A stretch of DNA of 64,000 nucleotides from Austropuccinia psidii (Eukaryota > Basidiomycota > Pucciniomycetes > Pucciniales > Sphaerophragmiaceae), in the NCBI GenBank assembly GCA_023105745.1, contig JALGQZ010000011.1:48328698-48392697 (forward strand), written 5' to 3'. The position numbers and the translations under genes are program-made. Below, one piece after another: positions 1 to 13,490 of this stretch (position 1 is the stretch's first letter; every line of letters starts with the position of its first letter). The notes beneath the pieces are model-generated. The model was not told the DNA's origin. It did no database searches and saw only the letters and a program-made list of their open reading frames with translations.

Positions 1-789
1 AGAAACAACAGGTTATTTTTCATATCATTTAGCTTATACACTTGTAATTAGATAACTTTCAAATGACATACTCCTTTTAAGAGCGGGATAAGATCCATTT
101 AATGTTAATACATAAAGACCTTTATGCTAGTTGGATCAAACTTTATTAAGATTCTTCATATAAATACAGGAAATTTCCTTTTTTTTTCATTCATAAAAAC
201 TTAGTTTAAGTAAATTTTTGGCACACTAAAGCAAAGTAGTATAAAAACTATACCACTTTTGATAGAAGATTAAGGTATGTCATTTGAGCCTTATTTAAGC
301 TGTGAATTCTAAATTAAGATGGATCTATCAATTATTTAAGAATAATTTTGGAAAAACCTCCTTCAGATACATGCATAGAAAGTTCTATGGCAAAGGCAAA
401 TTAATTGATTGAAATACATGATTTATTTGTTTTGAGGACTTTTTTTAGAGATTTATTACAGATGAGCTGACCAATTCTAGTTTCTGTAATTTTCTTTGTA
501 TTTATGTGGATGTGTCATTGGAATAAACAATTGCAAAAAGAACAAATGGTTTTTACCCTTTATTGGTGAGATATCCACTGGTTGATATCCAAACAGATTA
601 GATATTTAAATAGTGAATCAGACATACCAAATTGGATAATTTTTTCTGTGTTTGTCAATGGAGGATTGGAGGGAAACACAATACCACCACCAATTTAGAA
701 GAAAAACAGGAAATTTCCTTTCACAAAAGTAAATCACCATCCTATTTTCAAGCCCATAACTTAGAAATGATATTTTTAAGAGAGCTACT
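1..789. other. AT-rich intergenic sequence, no gene seen
   Basis: No open frame with a recognisable domain on either strand. The short palindromic phrase AGGAAATTTCC occurs twice (near 168 and 709), and nothing else stands out. Confidence 0.6.
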
Positions 790-3370
790 GTGAGCCTTGA
801 GGTATATTTTACCTACCAAAATAGGCCAAAAATCATTTAAGAATAACTTTTGGAATATGAAGAACACATAAGCTGTATATATACCAAACTTCATTTTTTT
901 TCATAGAGAAAGATATGAATAGCTCTTTGTGAGTAAGTCAATGAGTATAAATGGGGTCAGACTTGGATTCTACATGAAACTTTAACAAAGGTTAACTCAA
1001 TAGAGTGAATAAGGTCACATTAACTCTATGCAGTGGCAATATGAAGAATACTCTAGCACCTCATTGTCAATAGCACATAGGAAAATTGTAAAAATATTTG
1101 TTTTTACATTTTCACACCAGAATGGGATTCTTAAATTTGTCATGTTACATATACACTAAGCCTGGTGTTATTAATGTTTATGGAGCCTAAATATACTTTA
1201 TCTCTACATACAAATTTGACCCAACCATAGTGGAAAATTGGATTACTATTTTTGCTTCAAAAATAGCTTAAGGGGACAAAAAACATCAAAGAGAGCCAAG
1301 CTACCCCAATTTCTGAGGACTCTGAGGCTTTCAAAGTCATGGAGTTTGTATCGATGTCTGATATCTAAGAATTAGTAAATTAACACCCTTTGTGAACCTT
1401 TTTACTAAGGCTAAGTCTTATTAAACCATGGGAAAATAGCAAATAAGCTGCTATTTTGATGTGACAAGGAGGTAATGAGAAAAACTGACTCCTGTAATCA
1501 GGTTCATTATTAATTATTTTCCCTTTATAATACAAAAAAGAGTAATAAAAAACCTTCTGTGACTAGTAAAAATGAAGCCACCTTATGGAAACCAGCTGTC
1601 CCTATGCTGTTTTGCTTATGACATGTGGAAAAAGAGCTAAATGTCAAAAATTCATCAAAAATACAATTGTCAAATAATATTTTGAAGATTTGAGGACGAA
1701 TTGAGAAAGGGATAATCAACACCAAAACAAAAAATAATCATAACTTCATAATTCAAATCAAAAGGTTTAATTACAGGAAATCTTTGATCATTCCATGTGA
1801 AACACTGAATTGTCAAAAATTCACAGAAAATAAAGCCTGTGATAAAATTTCCAATAAAATTTATTAATTTGAAAAAGAATTCTTTGTTTTTGAATAAGAG
1901 ATGACTTAAAGAAGTAACCCATTTGTTTCTTAACCATAAATGGGTTGGTAGCCACATAAAATGATGTAATTAAGTAATTTTGATAATCTCACATGAAAAC
2001 AAGTGATGCAATCAATAATACAAATAAGGTAGCTGGTTTTCAGCTTGCTCCACAGAACATGTGAGCCTTGAGGTATATTTTACATACCCAAATAGGCCAC
2101 AATTATGTTAGAAATGAAATTCTGAACTATGCATAACCCATACGTCCTGCATATATCCAAAATCAATCATTTTTGATTTCAGAAAAGATGAATAACCTTT
2201 TATTGAGTAAGTAAATCCATGGATTTAAGGCCAGATTTGGATTATACACAAAATTCTACCTAGGGTAGCTCTGTAGAATGAATAAGCTCAAATTAACTTT
2301 TTGAGGTGGTAATATGGAAAATACTTCAATACAAAATCATCAATACCACATAAAAGATCCATGAAAATTTTTGTTTTTCTCAATTTCATGCCAAAATAAT
2401 GGGAATGTCAGAACTCCCATGTTACATATACACTAAGAATAGTGTTATGCATGTTTTGAGCACTTGATATTATGGTATTCCTATATGCACTTTTGGTACA
2501 CCCATTGTGGATATCAGTCTTTAAGCCAGAATATCTATTTTTGACGTGAAAATAGCTAGAGGGGACAAAAGACATCCAAGAGGGCCAGGGGACCCAACTT
2601 CCGAGGCCTCTGAGGCATGGAAAGCTCCAAAGCTTGGATCCATGACTTATCTTGGCCCAATTAGTAAACTCAAACCTTTTGGGAACTTGGTTACCATGTC
2701 ACAACTTCAGTAAATCATGAGAAAATAGCAACTAACCTGCTATTTTGAGGTTCCAAGGAGGTAAAGAGAAGCTTAGACTCCTGTAACCATGTTAATTCTT
2801 AATTAATTTCCATGGATAAGCCCAAAAAGAGTAATTAAAACCCTTTTTCGACCAATATCCATTGATTTACCTCATAGCAACCAGCCATATACTGCTTTTT
2901 GCAATTCTACGTAGAAATGAGGTAAAAACTTCAAAAATTCATCAAAAATACAATTACTAAGGAATGTTTTGTAAACGTTTAGGACCAATTGAGAACTGTA
3001 TAATACATATAAAAACCAAAAAATAATTATACTTTTATAAGTAAAATTGAACATTTTACTTACAGTCCATTTTTTGATGATTCCACATGAAAGACAGAAT
3101 ATTTAAAAAATTTACAGAAAATACATTCTGTGATGAAATTTTCAATAACATTGATAAATTTGAGAAATCAATGATTATTTTGGAATAAAAGAAGATTTAC
3201 AGTTGTTACTCCTTTTATTATTAACCATAAATGGGTTGGTAGTCACATAAAAAACCTCAATTAAGTAATTATGATAATCTTACATGACAACAGACGATGA
3301 AATCAATAATCCAAAAAGGTTTATTGTTTTCTCACTCACTGGCTTTTCAGTTTGCTCTATGGTATTCTTC
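790..3370. repeat. Two-copy degenerate tandem repeat, unit about 1.27 kb
   Basis: Copy 1 begins at 790 and copy 2 at 2061. Both open with GTGAGCCTTGAGGTATATTT and stay collinear to the end. Shared landmarks are CATGTTACATATACACTAAG (near 1141 and 2422), a stretch around 1640-1700 matching 2925-2985, and ACCATAAATGGGTTGGTAG (near 1932 and 3223). The copies differ by many substitutions and small indels. Short minus-strand frames at 1525-1725 and 2872-3054 share the phrase NCIFDEFL, so the unit may once have coded or the likeness may only reflect the duplication. No terminal repeats or domain identify the parent element. Confidence 0.8.
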
Positions 3371-4268
3371 TGTGAGCTGTGTTAGACTTAAAAGAGGATT
3401 CCTCTTGCTGTTTTTTCCAAATCATCACATTATTAAATTATACCTTTAGTACCAACAAGTAAGTATTAGTTAAAACTTTTCTTAAGTGTTTTACTCTTTC
3501 TGAAATCAATCAGAGAGACGTGAAATAATAGAAATAAACTATATATTGTTTTAATATTGTTATAAATCAATTTTGATCCACTACTATTATCTTCTGAGAG
3601 GTTCATTGGATTAATAGTGAGTGATTTATCTTAATTCTTAAAGTTTTTCTCTAGTAATAGTTTTCTTCAAGAGTTATCTTTATAATTATTCTTGTAATAG
3701 ATAATTATACATTAAAATAATTTTTTTTATTGAAAGAAGTCTTATTATTAAATTCTTCTTGTAATTGATTCTTGTAGACAATTAATGCTTACTGTTATAA
3801 TCACTAGTAGTGTATAACACATAAAAAAAATAATTCTTTAATTATTTAATTGTGGTTATAATAATTCTTTATTATTATATTTCATAAGAACAGCCATAGT
3901 ACTGTTGATTAATAGTAATATTATCAACAGTTTTATAGACACATCTTACAGAACGCCTCTGTGAGATTCTTTTGACTTGAAAGAAGCCTATCATTTCTGT
4001 TTTTCTAGATATTTCATTGTAATTCAGTAAAATCATTCAAACATTAATAACACCAAGAAATTATTAGCTATTGGATAATTATTAAGTATTTTTGATATTG
4101 AAATTAAACCAGAAAGGCATCAAATCATAGAAAATTACTATTTACAATAGTATTATATTCATAAATTGGTATATTATTGCATCAAATCCAAATTTTGATT
4201 ACTTAAATAAATAAGTACTCCATCAAATCCCTCTACCAATCATCCTCAAGATATTATTGGAATATCCT
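3371..4268. other. AT-rich sequence, no feature seen
   Basis: Very AT-rich, with no open frame of note, no repeat and no RNA-gene signature. Confidence 0.6.
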
Positions 4269-4740
4269 TCAGCCCGTGACTCAAAAACAGAACACAGGAA
4301 TGACATAAAAATACAATAAATCAATAGTAGAGGAAAATGTCCACTAAAAAGTGACCTTAGCCAAAATATCTCAACAAAATCCAAAAGAAATAGGAGAGTA
4401 ACCTCTTTTCAAATATAAAACTCCCATAAACATACAAAAAGGAATAACAAAGTTACTTCAGATCAAAACAAGAACTGAGCATAAACCTTATTTTTAGCCT
4501 CTCATATAAAATCTGGAGAAAAAGGCAGAAAAACAGAAAATGGGTGTCATAGTTGAAGCTCTCAGTAAGGGCTCTCCAATGGTACTAGCCAAAGGAATCT
4601 AGAATAAAAACTTCAGAAGGTATTACCAAATATAAGCCAAATAAGGGTAAACGGCATATTCACCTCTTGTTTAACTTTTCAAGCTTCAGTGCAAGATACC
4701 CAAAGTGCAGTTGCTTTAGAAGGAGAAGGATATGAGTTTT
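4269..4740 (+). repeat. Decayed LTR fragment of the element B family, 5' portion
   Basis: The sequence runs collinear with the first 470 bp or so of the LTR at 58,733-60,137. Shared phrases include GTGACTCAAAA at the start, GAGCATAAACCTT and GCCAAATAAGGGT. It breaks off near 4740. The divergence is much greater than between the two LTRs of element B, so this is an old, truncated copy. Confidence 0.75.
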
Positions 4741-6629
4741 CTAATGGTACTGTGGTATTCCATATATTTTGGCTGAATTTAAAGAACATTTTGAGAGAAA
4801 CAAGTTAGGAAAAACAAGATTTAAATGTCTAATTTAAGAATTAACCACTCAAAAAGGCAGTATCAAAATCACACAAGCTCAAGAATAACATCAATAGTAT
4901 GGAGGAAAAGAAGTTTTTGGCATTAAACAGGGAAATAACCAACATATTTCCATAACTAAATGAATAATAAAGGAATTAAATTTCATGGACTTATTCAAGA
5001 AAACTTATATATAAGCTTTAAAGCATCAAAACTTCAAGTTTAATACACAAAATAACACAAAATTACATGTAAAAAGTAAAATTGTATAATTATATCCACT
5101 CTAAATCTATCAGAAAGATTATATTACTATGAATTACAATCATCAAAATAAAGCTCTTGAAGCACAAGGATCATATGACAATAGAAAATTGAACTCAATA
5201 CATAAAAAAGAACATAAAAACTCTAAAGGTTACACTTAATTTAAGATAATAAATAACTAAAACTCAAGAAGATATCATCACATTACATAGCATTATCACT
5301 TTTAATCACACAATCTTACAACTAAATTATGCAAGGGCTTATTAAAACGATGCCATCTTTATCCTTTGACTCACTAGCATTGATTCCTCAAGGCTGTGAA
5401 AGCTGACTTAAAAAGGCAAAAGGAGTAGTCATCTGATATTTTTATCAAAATTAACACCAGAAAAAATATCTCGACCTTAATTTTGGCCAAAAAAATGGTG
5501 AAAATATCTGAGTCATATGATGACATTCTCAGTTTTACCTACCAGCATTAATCTTTCAAGGATGTGCAAGCTTACTAATGCAGTGTAACAGATAGGTAAT
5601 ATGACTCTTGGTACAAAAGTCTACACCAGGAAAATTATTTCAAGGGCACCAAACAAGGATTTAGATAGAGAGCCCATGGGAACTTCTAACAAAATAAAAG
5701 GAGACCTGTTTGTCTCATTTTCTCCTCTTTCCCAATACAATTAATTTTATACCAAGGAGGAGGAGAGTTATCCATCCCTTACTAGTAGGTTAATCTAGAA
5801 ATATTATTATTATTTATATTACATTACACTAAAAGCTATTTATAAGTAGCTGTAGTTAGCAGTAGGTCTTCCTATATTATAAGTTCATCTATTATTCAAA
5901 TACTCATCTTCAAAAAGTTAGAAATATTCATATTAGACTCTTATCACCGGAAGTAAAGCTATATGAATATTATTATTATCCAATCAGAATACACAATAGT
6001 AGTTCTATAGCTGTTACTAATAGTAAATCTTATTATTTATTATCTTCCTTATTAGCATCCATTATTACTATTATAAGTACTAACATATTTATAAATCTTC
6101 ACCAGTATTTCTTCAAAAATTATAGTTGTGCTATCATCTATAATTACTATTACTTATTACCTATAACAATTATTATTATCAAAAGTATGATTAGCACATT
6201 ATCAATATTATTTATAAATTAAAGATATTCAACCAGTAGACAAACTTTCATATGTAATCAATATTACTATATGTTATAATATTAAACTGTTATTCATTAA
6301 ATGAATTACTTTTAACAAAAGAAAAAACTTAAAGCACCACTCAGTACTACTATATCTACTATTTGTTGACTCAATTATTATTTCATTATCTTGAAACCAC
6401 CTAAAAATTTATCTTTTGAAATTATTTTATTTGAATTAATATAAATTTATCATTAGGCTGATTATTGAAAAGGTCTGATAGAGACTTCTGAAATGTCTTC
6501 TCTAGTTGTAAAGCCACAATATCAAAAATTGATTTTTGAGCTCTGTAGGGAGATTCTTCAGCATATTCAAGGGGAAGCTAAAACACCATCAGCACCCTTG
6601 GTTACAGGCTTGTTTCAGAAATTCAAAAA
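4741..6629. other. AT-rich sequence with a short degenerate duplication
   Basis: No gene is visible. Around 5360-5470 and 5536-5650 two related stretches repeat the order CTAGCATTGATT / CCAGCATTAATC, TCAAGGNTGTG and ACACCAG, a degenerate direct repeat about 175 bp apart. The remainder is AT-rich. Confidence 0.5.
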
Positions 6630-8041
6630 TTTCAGGACGAGTCTATGATAAAGCAGTAGTAATAGTATTTACAACTATAACTATGCCTGTAACATGGATA
6701 ATTATAATAAGAATGGTTTAAATAATATAAATGGCTTTAATATTGTAAAATAGTGGTGGTGAGCACTGCTGAAAGCCCTGGGTGCAGTCTTACCAGTTGA
6801 ATCAATATAATAAGAGCTACAATTCTTGAGATTTAAAGTATACCTGATTATTTTCCAAGAATAAAGCTGTTTTTGACAGTTTTACTATGTAGAAGCTAAA
6901 GAAAAGGATGGGGATTCCTTTTCTAGCAGAGAAAAGGCCTCCTTTTATCCTGAAATGAGGTGGAAAGGTCCTCTAGACCATCCATGTAGAGGAAGTGAAG
7001 ATTTTTCACTTCTGAGTGCTGGCTTGTGGGTTTCACAAGGCCTGTATACTCTGTATTGGGATCAGATGTGGCTTTGTAATCACATATGCGAATTTTTCAC
7101 CAATACAGGGTGAAAATTTGATCTGGGGACCACACCACCCTCTTCTGATGTGTATGATGCATATAATGCTGTAAAGAACCTGTATGAAAGCCCAGTATTG
7201 AATTAACTATGAGGATTTGAAGTATAAACAATATTCTTTGTATATTTGAGACCTCATAATAAACGTTATGGGAATGTATCTCACAATAAAGCTGTATTGG
7301 CCCAACTGTGGGATTTTATTCTTAAACCTGCCCTACCTTTGCCAGATTTTGAGATATTAAGCTCAAAGTCGGTTCATTTAGTAACCTTGAATGAGACCTA
7401 CACAATGGTAGATCATTTATAGTAGGTCTTATTAAGTATGGAACAGTTATGCCATGTTTAATTTTAGTTATCCAGATAGATGATTTTCTCAAAATCTGCA
7501 TGGAACTGGTTGGCATCATAACTTTTGTTATAGATGAGATATGGGAGAATGGGTGGCAACATCCGATATCCCTAATTTCTCTCTTGCAAAAATGGCCCTA
7601 CTTTAGGGATCTCACACTAGAAATGTAGAAGTTATATGAGAGGTGAATATTCTATTTACCATTATTTGACTTTATTTTGGCCATAACTTCTGTACTTTTG
7701 GTGCTAAATCTATTTAGCTAGTACCATTCAAAAGCCCCTACTTAGAGCTTCAATTGAAATACCAATTTTTTGGGGTTAGGCATCTTTCTCCAAATTTCAG
7801 ATGGGAGGTGAAAGTTAAGGTTTATACTCAGCAACTTCTTTGAGCAGGAATGACTTTGTTATTCTTTGTCCTGTGATGATGGGACTTGCATATTTGGAAA
7901 AAAGGTGAGTTTACTCTTTTGTTTTATGCATTTTGAGCTGGTTTGGCTCAGCTCTATGTTTTTGGTCATACCTTTCTCTACCATTGGTTTAAGGTATTTG
8001 GCTGTCATGCTTGTGCTCTTGCTTTGAGTCACAGGCTGACA
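6630..8041 (-). repeat. Degenerate solo LTR, element B family
   Basis: Reverse-strand homologue of the LTR at 58,733-60,137 over its full length. It starts at a mutated TTTCAGGACGAG (TGTCAGGCTGAG in good copies) and ends with GAGTCACAGGCTGACA. Its length of about 1412 bp matches the family (1405-1422). The flanks read AAAAA on the left and AAAAC on the right, a near-match to a 5-bp target duplication. No internal retroelement sequence adjoins it. It is more diverged than the solo LTR at 61,436. Confidence 0.85.
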
Positions 8042-8149
8042 AAAACTGTTAACCTGTGATTTATACCTCAAGTAAGGCCTTATACAATCACACAATAAAA
8101 GGAGTTCCATAGTACCCTCCATATTACTGTACCACCCCTAGTCCAAAAT

Positions 8150-8390
8150 TTAAGCAAGATAGTGAGCTAATACAGTTTTTATCAAAAACCCAGATTAAAG
8201 CAATGGAATTGGAAGCTTTTATGGCTTTTCTATATTTAACTTAAGGCATACCATATTGATAAGCACTGTGTAGACATCATGAAGGGCTACAAAATGAACC
8301 AATTTTGAGCCTTCTATCTTCAAAAATGAGCATTTTATGGAAGATTTAAGGTCAAACCCCACAATATTGGTGTCACAGGGGCTTTTCTAA
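8150..8390 (+). repeat. LTR fragment of the element B family, central part
   Basis: The phrases GTGTAGACATCATGAAGGGCTA and ACCAATTTTGAG, followed by AAGGTCAAACC, line up with the middle of the B LTR around 59,370-59,460. The edges are diffuse and neither LTR end is present. Confidence 0.55.
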
Positions 8391-10126
8391 GTGAAGAGGG
8401 CATGGCACTCAGTAAACTGGGACTTATGTATGGAGGGCTCCAGATATGGTAAATTGGGAATACAAGTAAGAGTGTAATAAAATGAAATTACTAATGAAAG
8501 AAATATAAGAAAGCAGCAAGAAATAATAAGAATAATTAAATAGAAGAGCCAACCACAAACAAGTCCAAATCCACTGTTTCAACCTGTCAGAATGGAAAGA
8601 GGAGGGTTAATATGGATATGGCCACCCAGCTCATACTGTACAGGCAAAGAAAGAAAATGCAAAGACTAACTTAATACTAATAAATATGATACTCAAAGAT
8701 AAGAGTAAGAATATTTATAAAATAATAAGTCAACTAAATTCATTAACTGGGGAAAGGTCCCCAGGGGGGAGAAAGAGAGACTGGTATATGTGAGAATAAC
8801 CAGCCCTGATCCAGACAGAATTTTTATGAGAATAATTGATGATTGAATTGAGTCTGCCCAATGCAGGTCCTGTACGGCTGTACAAGATCTGTACAAGAGG
8901 TGTGGTGGTAGTGATTGATCATACAGCTTCAGGATGGTGTATTCAAACTGTATTGGGTAATTCCAACCTGTACAGAAGTTGACAGGCTGTATGCATGTTT
9001 CAGCAAGGAAGATTTCTGAAACTGAATGCTGATACACACAGTGGATTTTCTGGTTTGAGGTTTTTGAGTGGTTATAAGGATGAATACCCTAACCCCTGAA
9101 TAGTGGTTGCTACAGTATCCCCCTCTTCAAACTAGTGGGCTCCTGAACACCATAGTACACTGCCACTGTTGAGTGGCATCTCAATATCCCCACATGTTGT
9201 TCAAAAATTTTCTTTTTACTTTCTCCTTTCATCTTGGCCATTATCCTGAAAATCCAATCTTGTTTTTCAGCTGTCATACTTGATTTAACTTATTCTCTCC
9301 CTTCCTTTTAAATTGAGTAAGTCCTTTTCAACTTTTGAAATATGCTTTTCTTTGAATTCAATCAGTATCCTCTTTTCAATGCATGGCCCTTGGGATGTAT
9401 CCCAAAAGGCAGGCCATGGAGCTCCTCTGTTCAAAAATTGATGGCCAATCAGTATATGAGAATATAAATCATTAAGAATTGATCAAATTGATGTTTTGGG
9501 CCCTTCTTGCCTTGATTGAAAATCTTTAAGAGTCAAAGGAGGGGTCTTGTCCCCATTGTCCTTGAAAAATGGCCAAAAATGGCTTTGGGGCCATTTTGGA
9601 TCATTCTTATCAATGTTGGTCCAGGCCATCACCATGGCCAATTTTGAAAGTGTTTGGTTCCTACAGTCTGCAGGCTGTTGACGGTACATCATGGGCCACA
9701 GTATGCGTTCTGTGGGGGCTATTGGAGTCCCCCTGGGCCCAAATATGCTGGGGCTTCAGGGGGTCCATGGGACCAATCAAGTGGCCCGTGGACCAATCTT
9801 CATCTAAATGGCTTGGGCCCATTTAGAGGGTCCAGGATCATCAAGAACTTAACCTTCCCAAAGTGGAAGGGGAGGTACTGGGTGGTGATTTGAACCCAAG
9901 AGCACCTTTAATCTTCACTTTGAGGACTTTGAAGGGGGGGCCATAATTGATTTATGGCCCACTTCCTTGATGAAAATTTCAGGCTTGAAGTGCATTATTC
10001 TTATGCCTTGAATTCTTCTGCTTGCATATTCCTTTAGTCATGAGTTTCAAGCTGACTGAACTCACTGAATCTTCCCCTTCTGCGCTACCACCATCAGTGA
10101 TTTGTGGTTCTGGCAGCCTCAGTTGA
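8391..10126. other. Intergenic sequence with a somewhat GC-richer block
   Basis: No coding region can be supported. The block 9480-9900 is richer in G and C and contains open frames rich in Gly, Pro and Trp on the plus strand (for example 9654-9893), but with no domain. It may belong to the untranslated part of the element carrying the gag-like gene that follows. Confidence 0.4.
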
Positions 10127-11254
10127 TTGGCTTCTTCTGGTCCCTTTGATCCTGCCCAAAATTATGATAGTTATAAAGAAGTTGAGGTTCTTGATCCTGC
10201 TTGTACTGAGTGTTTGGAGAAACAAAAGAATTCTTTTAAAAATTACAATTCAATGTCTTCAAAGTGCCACTTTTGCTTTGGTGGGGAGAAGCCATTTCAT
10301 TGTTCTGGACCGCCAGCTTCCAACCTCAGAAAATATTTATGAGGTAAGAAGGATGGGCCTTTTGTAAAGGAGTTCCCAGTTTATGAGTATCCTACCACTG
10401 ATGGTACCTCAGGGTATTCCAATTGTGAGTCTGGTGAAGTTTCTTGATTGAATTGGATACTGATATTTTGATATAGTGACTGGTTCTAGGCAGAGGGATG
10501 TGGCCAGGTGGACTAATTTTGGAGGATCCATCCAAGCTGGTGGTAGGCCAATCTCTTCCAACTCAGAAGTCCCAATATCTAGGATCAATAATGAAGGTGT
10601 AGTGAAAAGGATTAGACAAATTGACAATTCCCCACCTAATCCTGATGATGAAGGTAGTGATGAATTGGATGATGAAGAAGTTTAGGTGGTTCTGAATTCT
10701 GTTGGCCATCAATCAAGTACTTCCCCTTATCATCCTCCTTCAAAAAGATTGCAAAGTCACATCATTCCCAGCACTCCAAGAACTTTCAAGCCAACCCTTG
10801 CTACCATTACCGCTACTCTTCCTCCTGCTTCACCAAGCTCTTCCACTTCCAGGCCTGCCTTTATTCCAGAAGTAAGACCATCCCCCATCCCTTAGTCAGC
10901 AAATTCCCCCATAGTTACCTCTCAACAACTCCAACCCGTGGCCAGCTCCAGTACAAGAAGAGAAGAACTTGCTCCTTTGCCATTTCCTTCTGCTCAAGTA
11001 TTTCAGCAAAGAGAGAGTTGTCCTATCCAAGTTACCAGGGAATATCAAAATATGGCAAGTGAAAATCAAGATGCTGTGGACAGATTGTTTAGAAGTGTTT
11101 TTAGGAAGAGTAGGGAGGTGATTGAATATTCTAATAATAGGACTATTACTGGGACTACCTATGAGGAAATGGCTGCAAACCCTTTCCTGGTATGAAGATA
11201 AACTGATTAATGATTACCAGAGAATGTTTGATCATTTGGGTAGAGATAACTGGT
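10127..11254 (+). pseudogene. Broken gag-like protein with an N-terminal Zn-cluster-like Cys motif
   Basis: This is a high-copy rust protein family, as I remember it from Austropuccinia psidii; its function is unknown to me. The N-terminus has a six-Cys cluster in the style C-X2-C-X6-C ... C-X2-C-X6-C, but here the third Cys is Ser (position about 29) and the last Cys is displaced, so metal binding is probably lost. A conserved-looking intron fits at 10,425-10,476 (GTGAGT...ATATAG) and keeps the frame. A Pro/Ser-rich linker and a C-terminal segment ending near LGRDN follow. Breaks are a TGA after 10,339, stops near 10,683 and 10,893, and a frameshift near 11,180. It is convergent with the pol remnant at 11,926. 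Confidence 0.7.
10425..10476 (+). other. Probable 52-bp intron in the gag-like pseudogene
   Basis: GTGAGT donor and ATATAG acceptor. Splicing joins the phrase GYSN to TGSRQRDVARW in one frame, while unspliced reading runs into stops. Short introns of this size occur throughout the window. Confidence 0.6.
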
Positions 11255-11925
11255 TTACTTTTCCTTGTTTTTGTTTGGTTTGAATTCTATCCCCACTCTT
11301 ACTAAATACCAAAAAATCAAATATAAATGGAGCCTCCCAGTAAAGATATGGGAGGGGATTTTTCTTCTTTAAAGGAATAAAATAAATAAAGGGAAGAAAT
11401 TGCAAGAAAAAGAGAGTAAAGAAAAGAAATAAAGGAATTCCTGAGGTTTTTCCTTCCTGTGGTGAGTTGCTTGATTTTGGCTAAGAATTTTCTGAAAGCT
11501 AAAAACCAAGCATTTGATTCTCACAGAGTGGCCAAGGTGATGTTTTAAAAGAAGTAGAGCCCTCAGGGATGCATACCAGGAGATGGAGCTTACTTTCATA
11601 ACTTCCACTCCAAACAAAGCAACATAAACAGATAGCTTTGTCATTATTTACTTTGAAGTAATAAATGTATTGAATAATGATAATCAGCATGAGTTGGGAA
11701 ATAAAGAATAAGACAAAAAGAGGAAATTTGGCAATATCTTGATGAAAGGCCCAAATTTGACGGTATTGATGCTTCAAGGCCTTCTGTATCTATCCAAAGA
11801 ATGGGAAAGTGCTCACAAAAGGGCCAAGGTGATTCTTAAAACAACATTTGTGTAGAATACCCCCTTAAAGATGCATTCCACAAGAGGAACTTGAATAAAA
11901 TCCAATCCCCACCAAGCACCAGAAA
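11255..11925. other. Non-coding gap between two convergent element remnants
   Basis: Short minus-strand frames (11,369-11,777) have no recognisable motif. I expected the 3' LTR of the chromodomain element here but could not fix its ends. Confidence 0.4.
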
Positions 11926-13490
11926 TCAAACTTGTGAGGTATTTGGGCCAGGATTGTCAGGATAAATACTGTGGAAATACTTGACAAGATCTGGAGAGTT
12001 GGTAATCTTGGAAGCTGGTTCCCAAGTTGTTCTTTCTGGGTCTTCATTGAATCCTTTCCACTCCACAAGGTACCATAGAATATCTCTCTTGAGTTTTGAC
12101 TCCAGAACCTGAGCCACTTTCCATTCTTCTTGCTCCTCCACTATGACTGGTGGTTGTGGCAATTAATTTTTATTTGGGGTACTTGAATTCTTGACTAGTT
12201 CTAGCAATGAAACATGGAAGACAGGGTGAACTGACTTCCATTGCAAAGGCAATTTGAGGTGAAATTCATGGCTTCCAACCTTCTTCAATACTTCAAAGGG
12301 TCCAAATGATCTTTCTGAAAGCTTCTTGGTGGGTCTTGTAGTCTTGATATTATTGACGGCCAGCCATACATTGTCCCCAGGTTGGAAGTCAGGTGGAATT
12401 TTCCTATTTCTATCTGCATACTTCTTGAATCTCCTTATTTTTTGACTCTACTTCTTCTTTGACTAATTGCTGTACTGATTTGAGTTTTTTTGATAACTTT
12501 CCAGAAGGTGAGTATTGAGAAATATGGTTTGAGTCAAAGCTGGGATTTATTTCCTAAATGGTGAAAAAAGGTGATTTATTTTTTGATGAGTGTTCTGAAT
12601 TATTGTAGGAAAATACGGCCAGAGGGATCCAGGTGTGCCAGTAATCTTGATGGTCGCTGGCATACATCCTAAGATACTGTTCTAGAATCTGATTTACCCT
12701 CTTTGTCTGTCCATCTGTTTCAAGATGAAAAGAAGTTGAAAGAGCTCTTGATATCTCAAGCTTCTGACATAATTGAGTCCAAATTATGGAACAAATAAAG
12801 ATCCTCTATCACTAAAAATATTGGCTGGGAGACCGTGTTTGGAAAAGACATGGTTAATGAATATCTGAGCTAAGTTCAGGGCAGCTATTGTTCCATAAGC
12901 TGGAATGAAGCTTGCCATTTTGCGAATCTTTCCAAAACTACCAAAATTGAATCAAGGTTGTTTGAAAATGGAAATTGAGTGATAAAGTCCATTTATAATG
13001 AACTCCAAGGACCATATGGAGTTTTAAGAGGATTGAGTAATCCAAGCTTCTTTTGATGAATGTACTTGTTTCTTGAACATTTCTGACATGAGGACACATA
13101 GTCCTTAATGAATTGATTCATGCCAGCCCAATGAAGATCCCTCTTGATGAGCTTGAGGGTCTTCTCCTGGCCAGGATGGCCAGCCAATGGTGAGTCATGA
13201 CACGTTTGAAGAATATTGAGTGGGATTTATTTATTTCTTGGGATTACCACTATATCTTTGAATAAAAGTAACTTGGCTTGAGGTTCAAGAGAATAATCTA
13301 AAACTGATTCAACTCTTGCTAGTTGCTTGAGTATTTCACTGTAGTCTTTGTCTTGCAATACTTCTTTTTGAATCTCATCAACTAAGTATGAGAGCATTTC
13401 AACCTTGATTGAGAAGAATCTTGACTCTTGAATTTCATTTTGCTTGATTACTTGATGAAAATTCTGAGGATTCTTTCTGATGAATTCCAC
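11926..13490 (-). pseudogene. Ty3/Gypsy chromovirus pol 3' end: integrase plus chromodomain
   Basis: Read on the minus strand, the order is a linker (13,490-13,227), the integrase zinc-binding segment (13,187-12,993, with GHPGQEKTLKLIKRD and CQKCSRN), a decayed integrase core without a long frame (12,990-12,165), and a chromodomain (12,162-11,926) with VLESKLKRDILWYLVEWKGF and WEPASKI. The YLVEWKG...TWEP signature is characteristic of chromoviral integrase C-termini, which in this family help direct insertion to particular chromatin. Reverse transcriptase and gag are absent upstream. Multiple stops and frameshifts make it non-functional. It is a different family from A, B and C. Confidence 0.85.
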
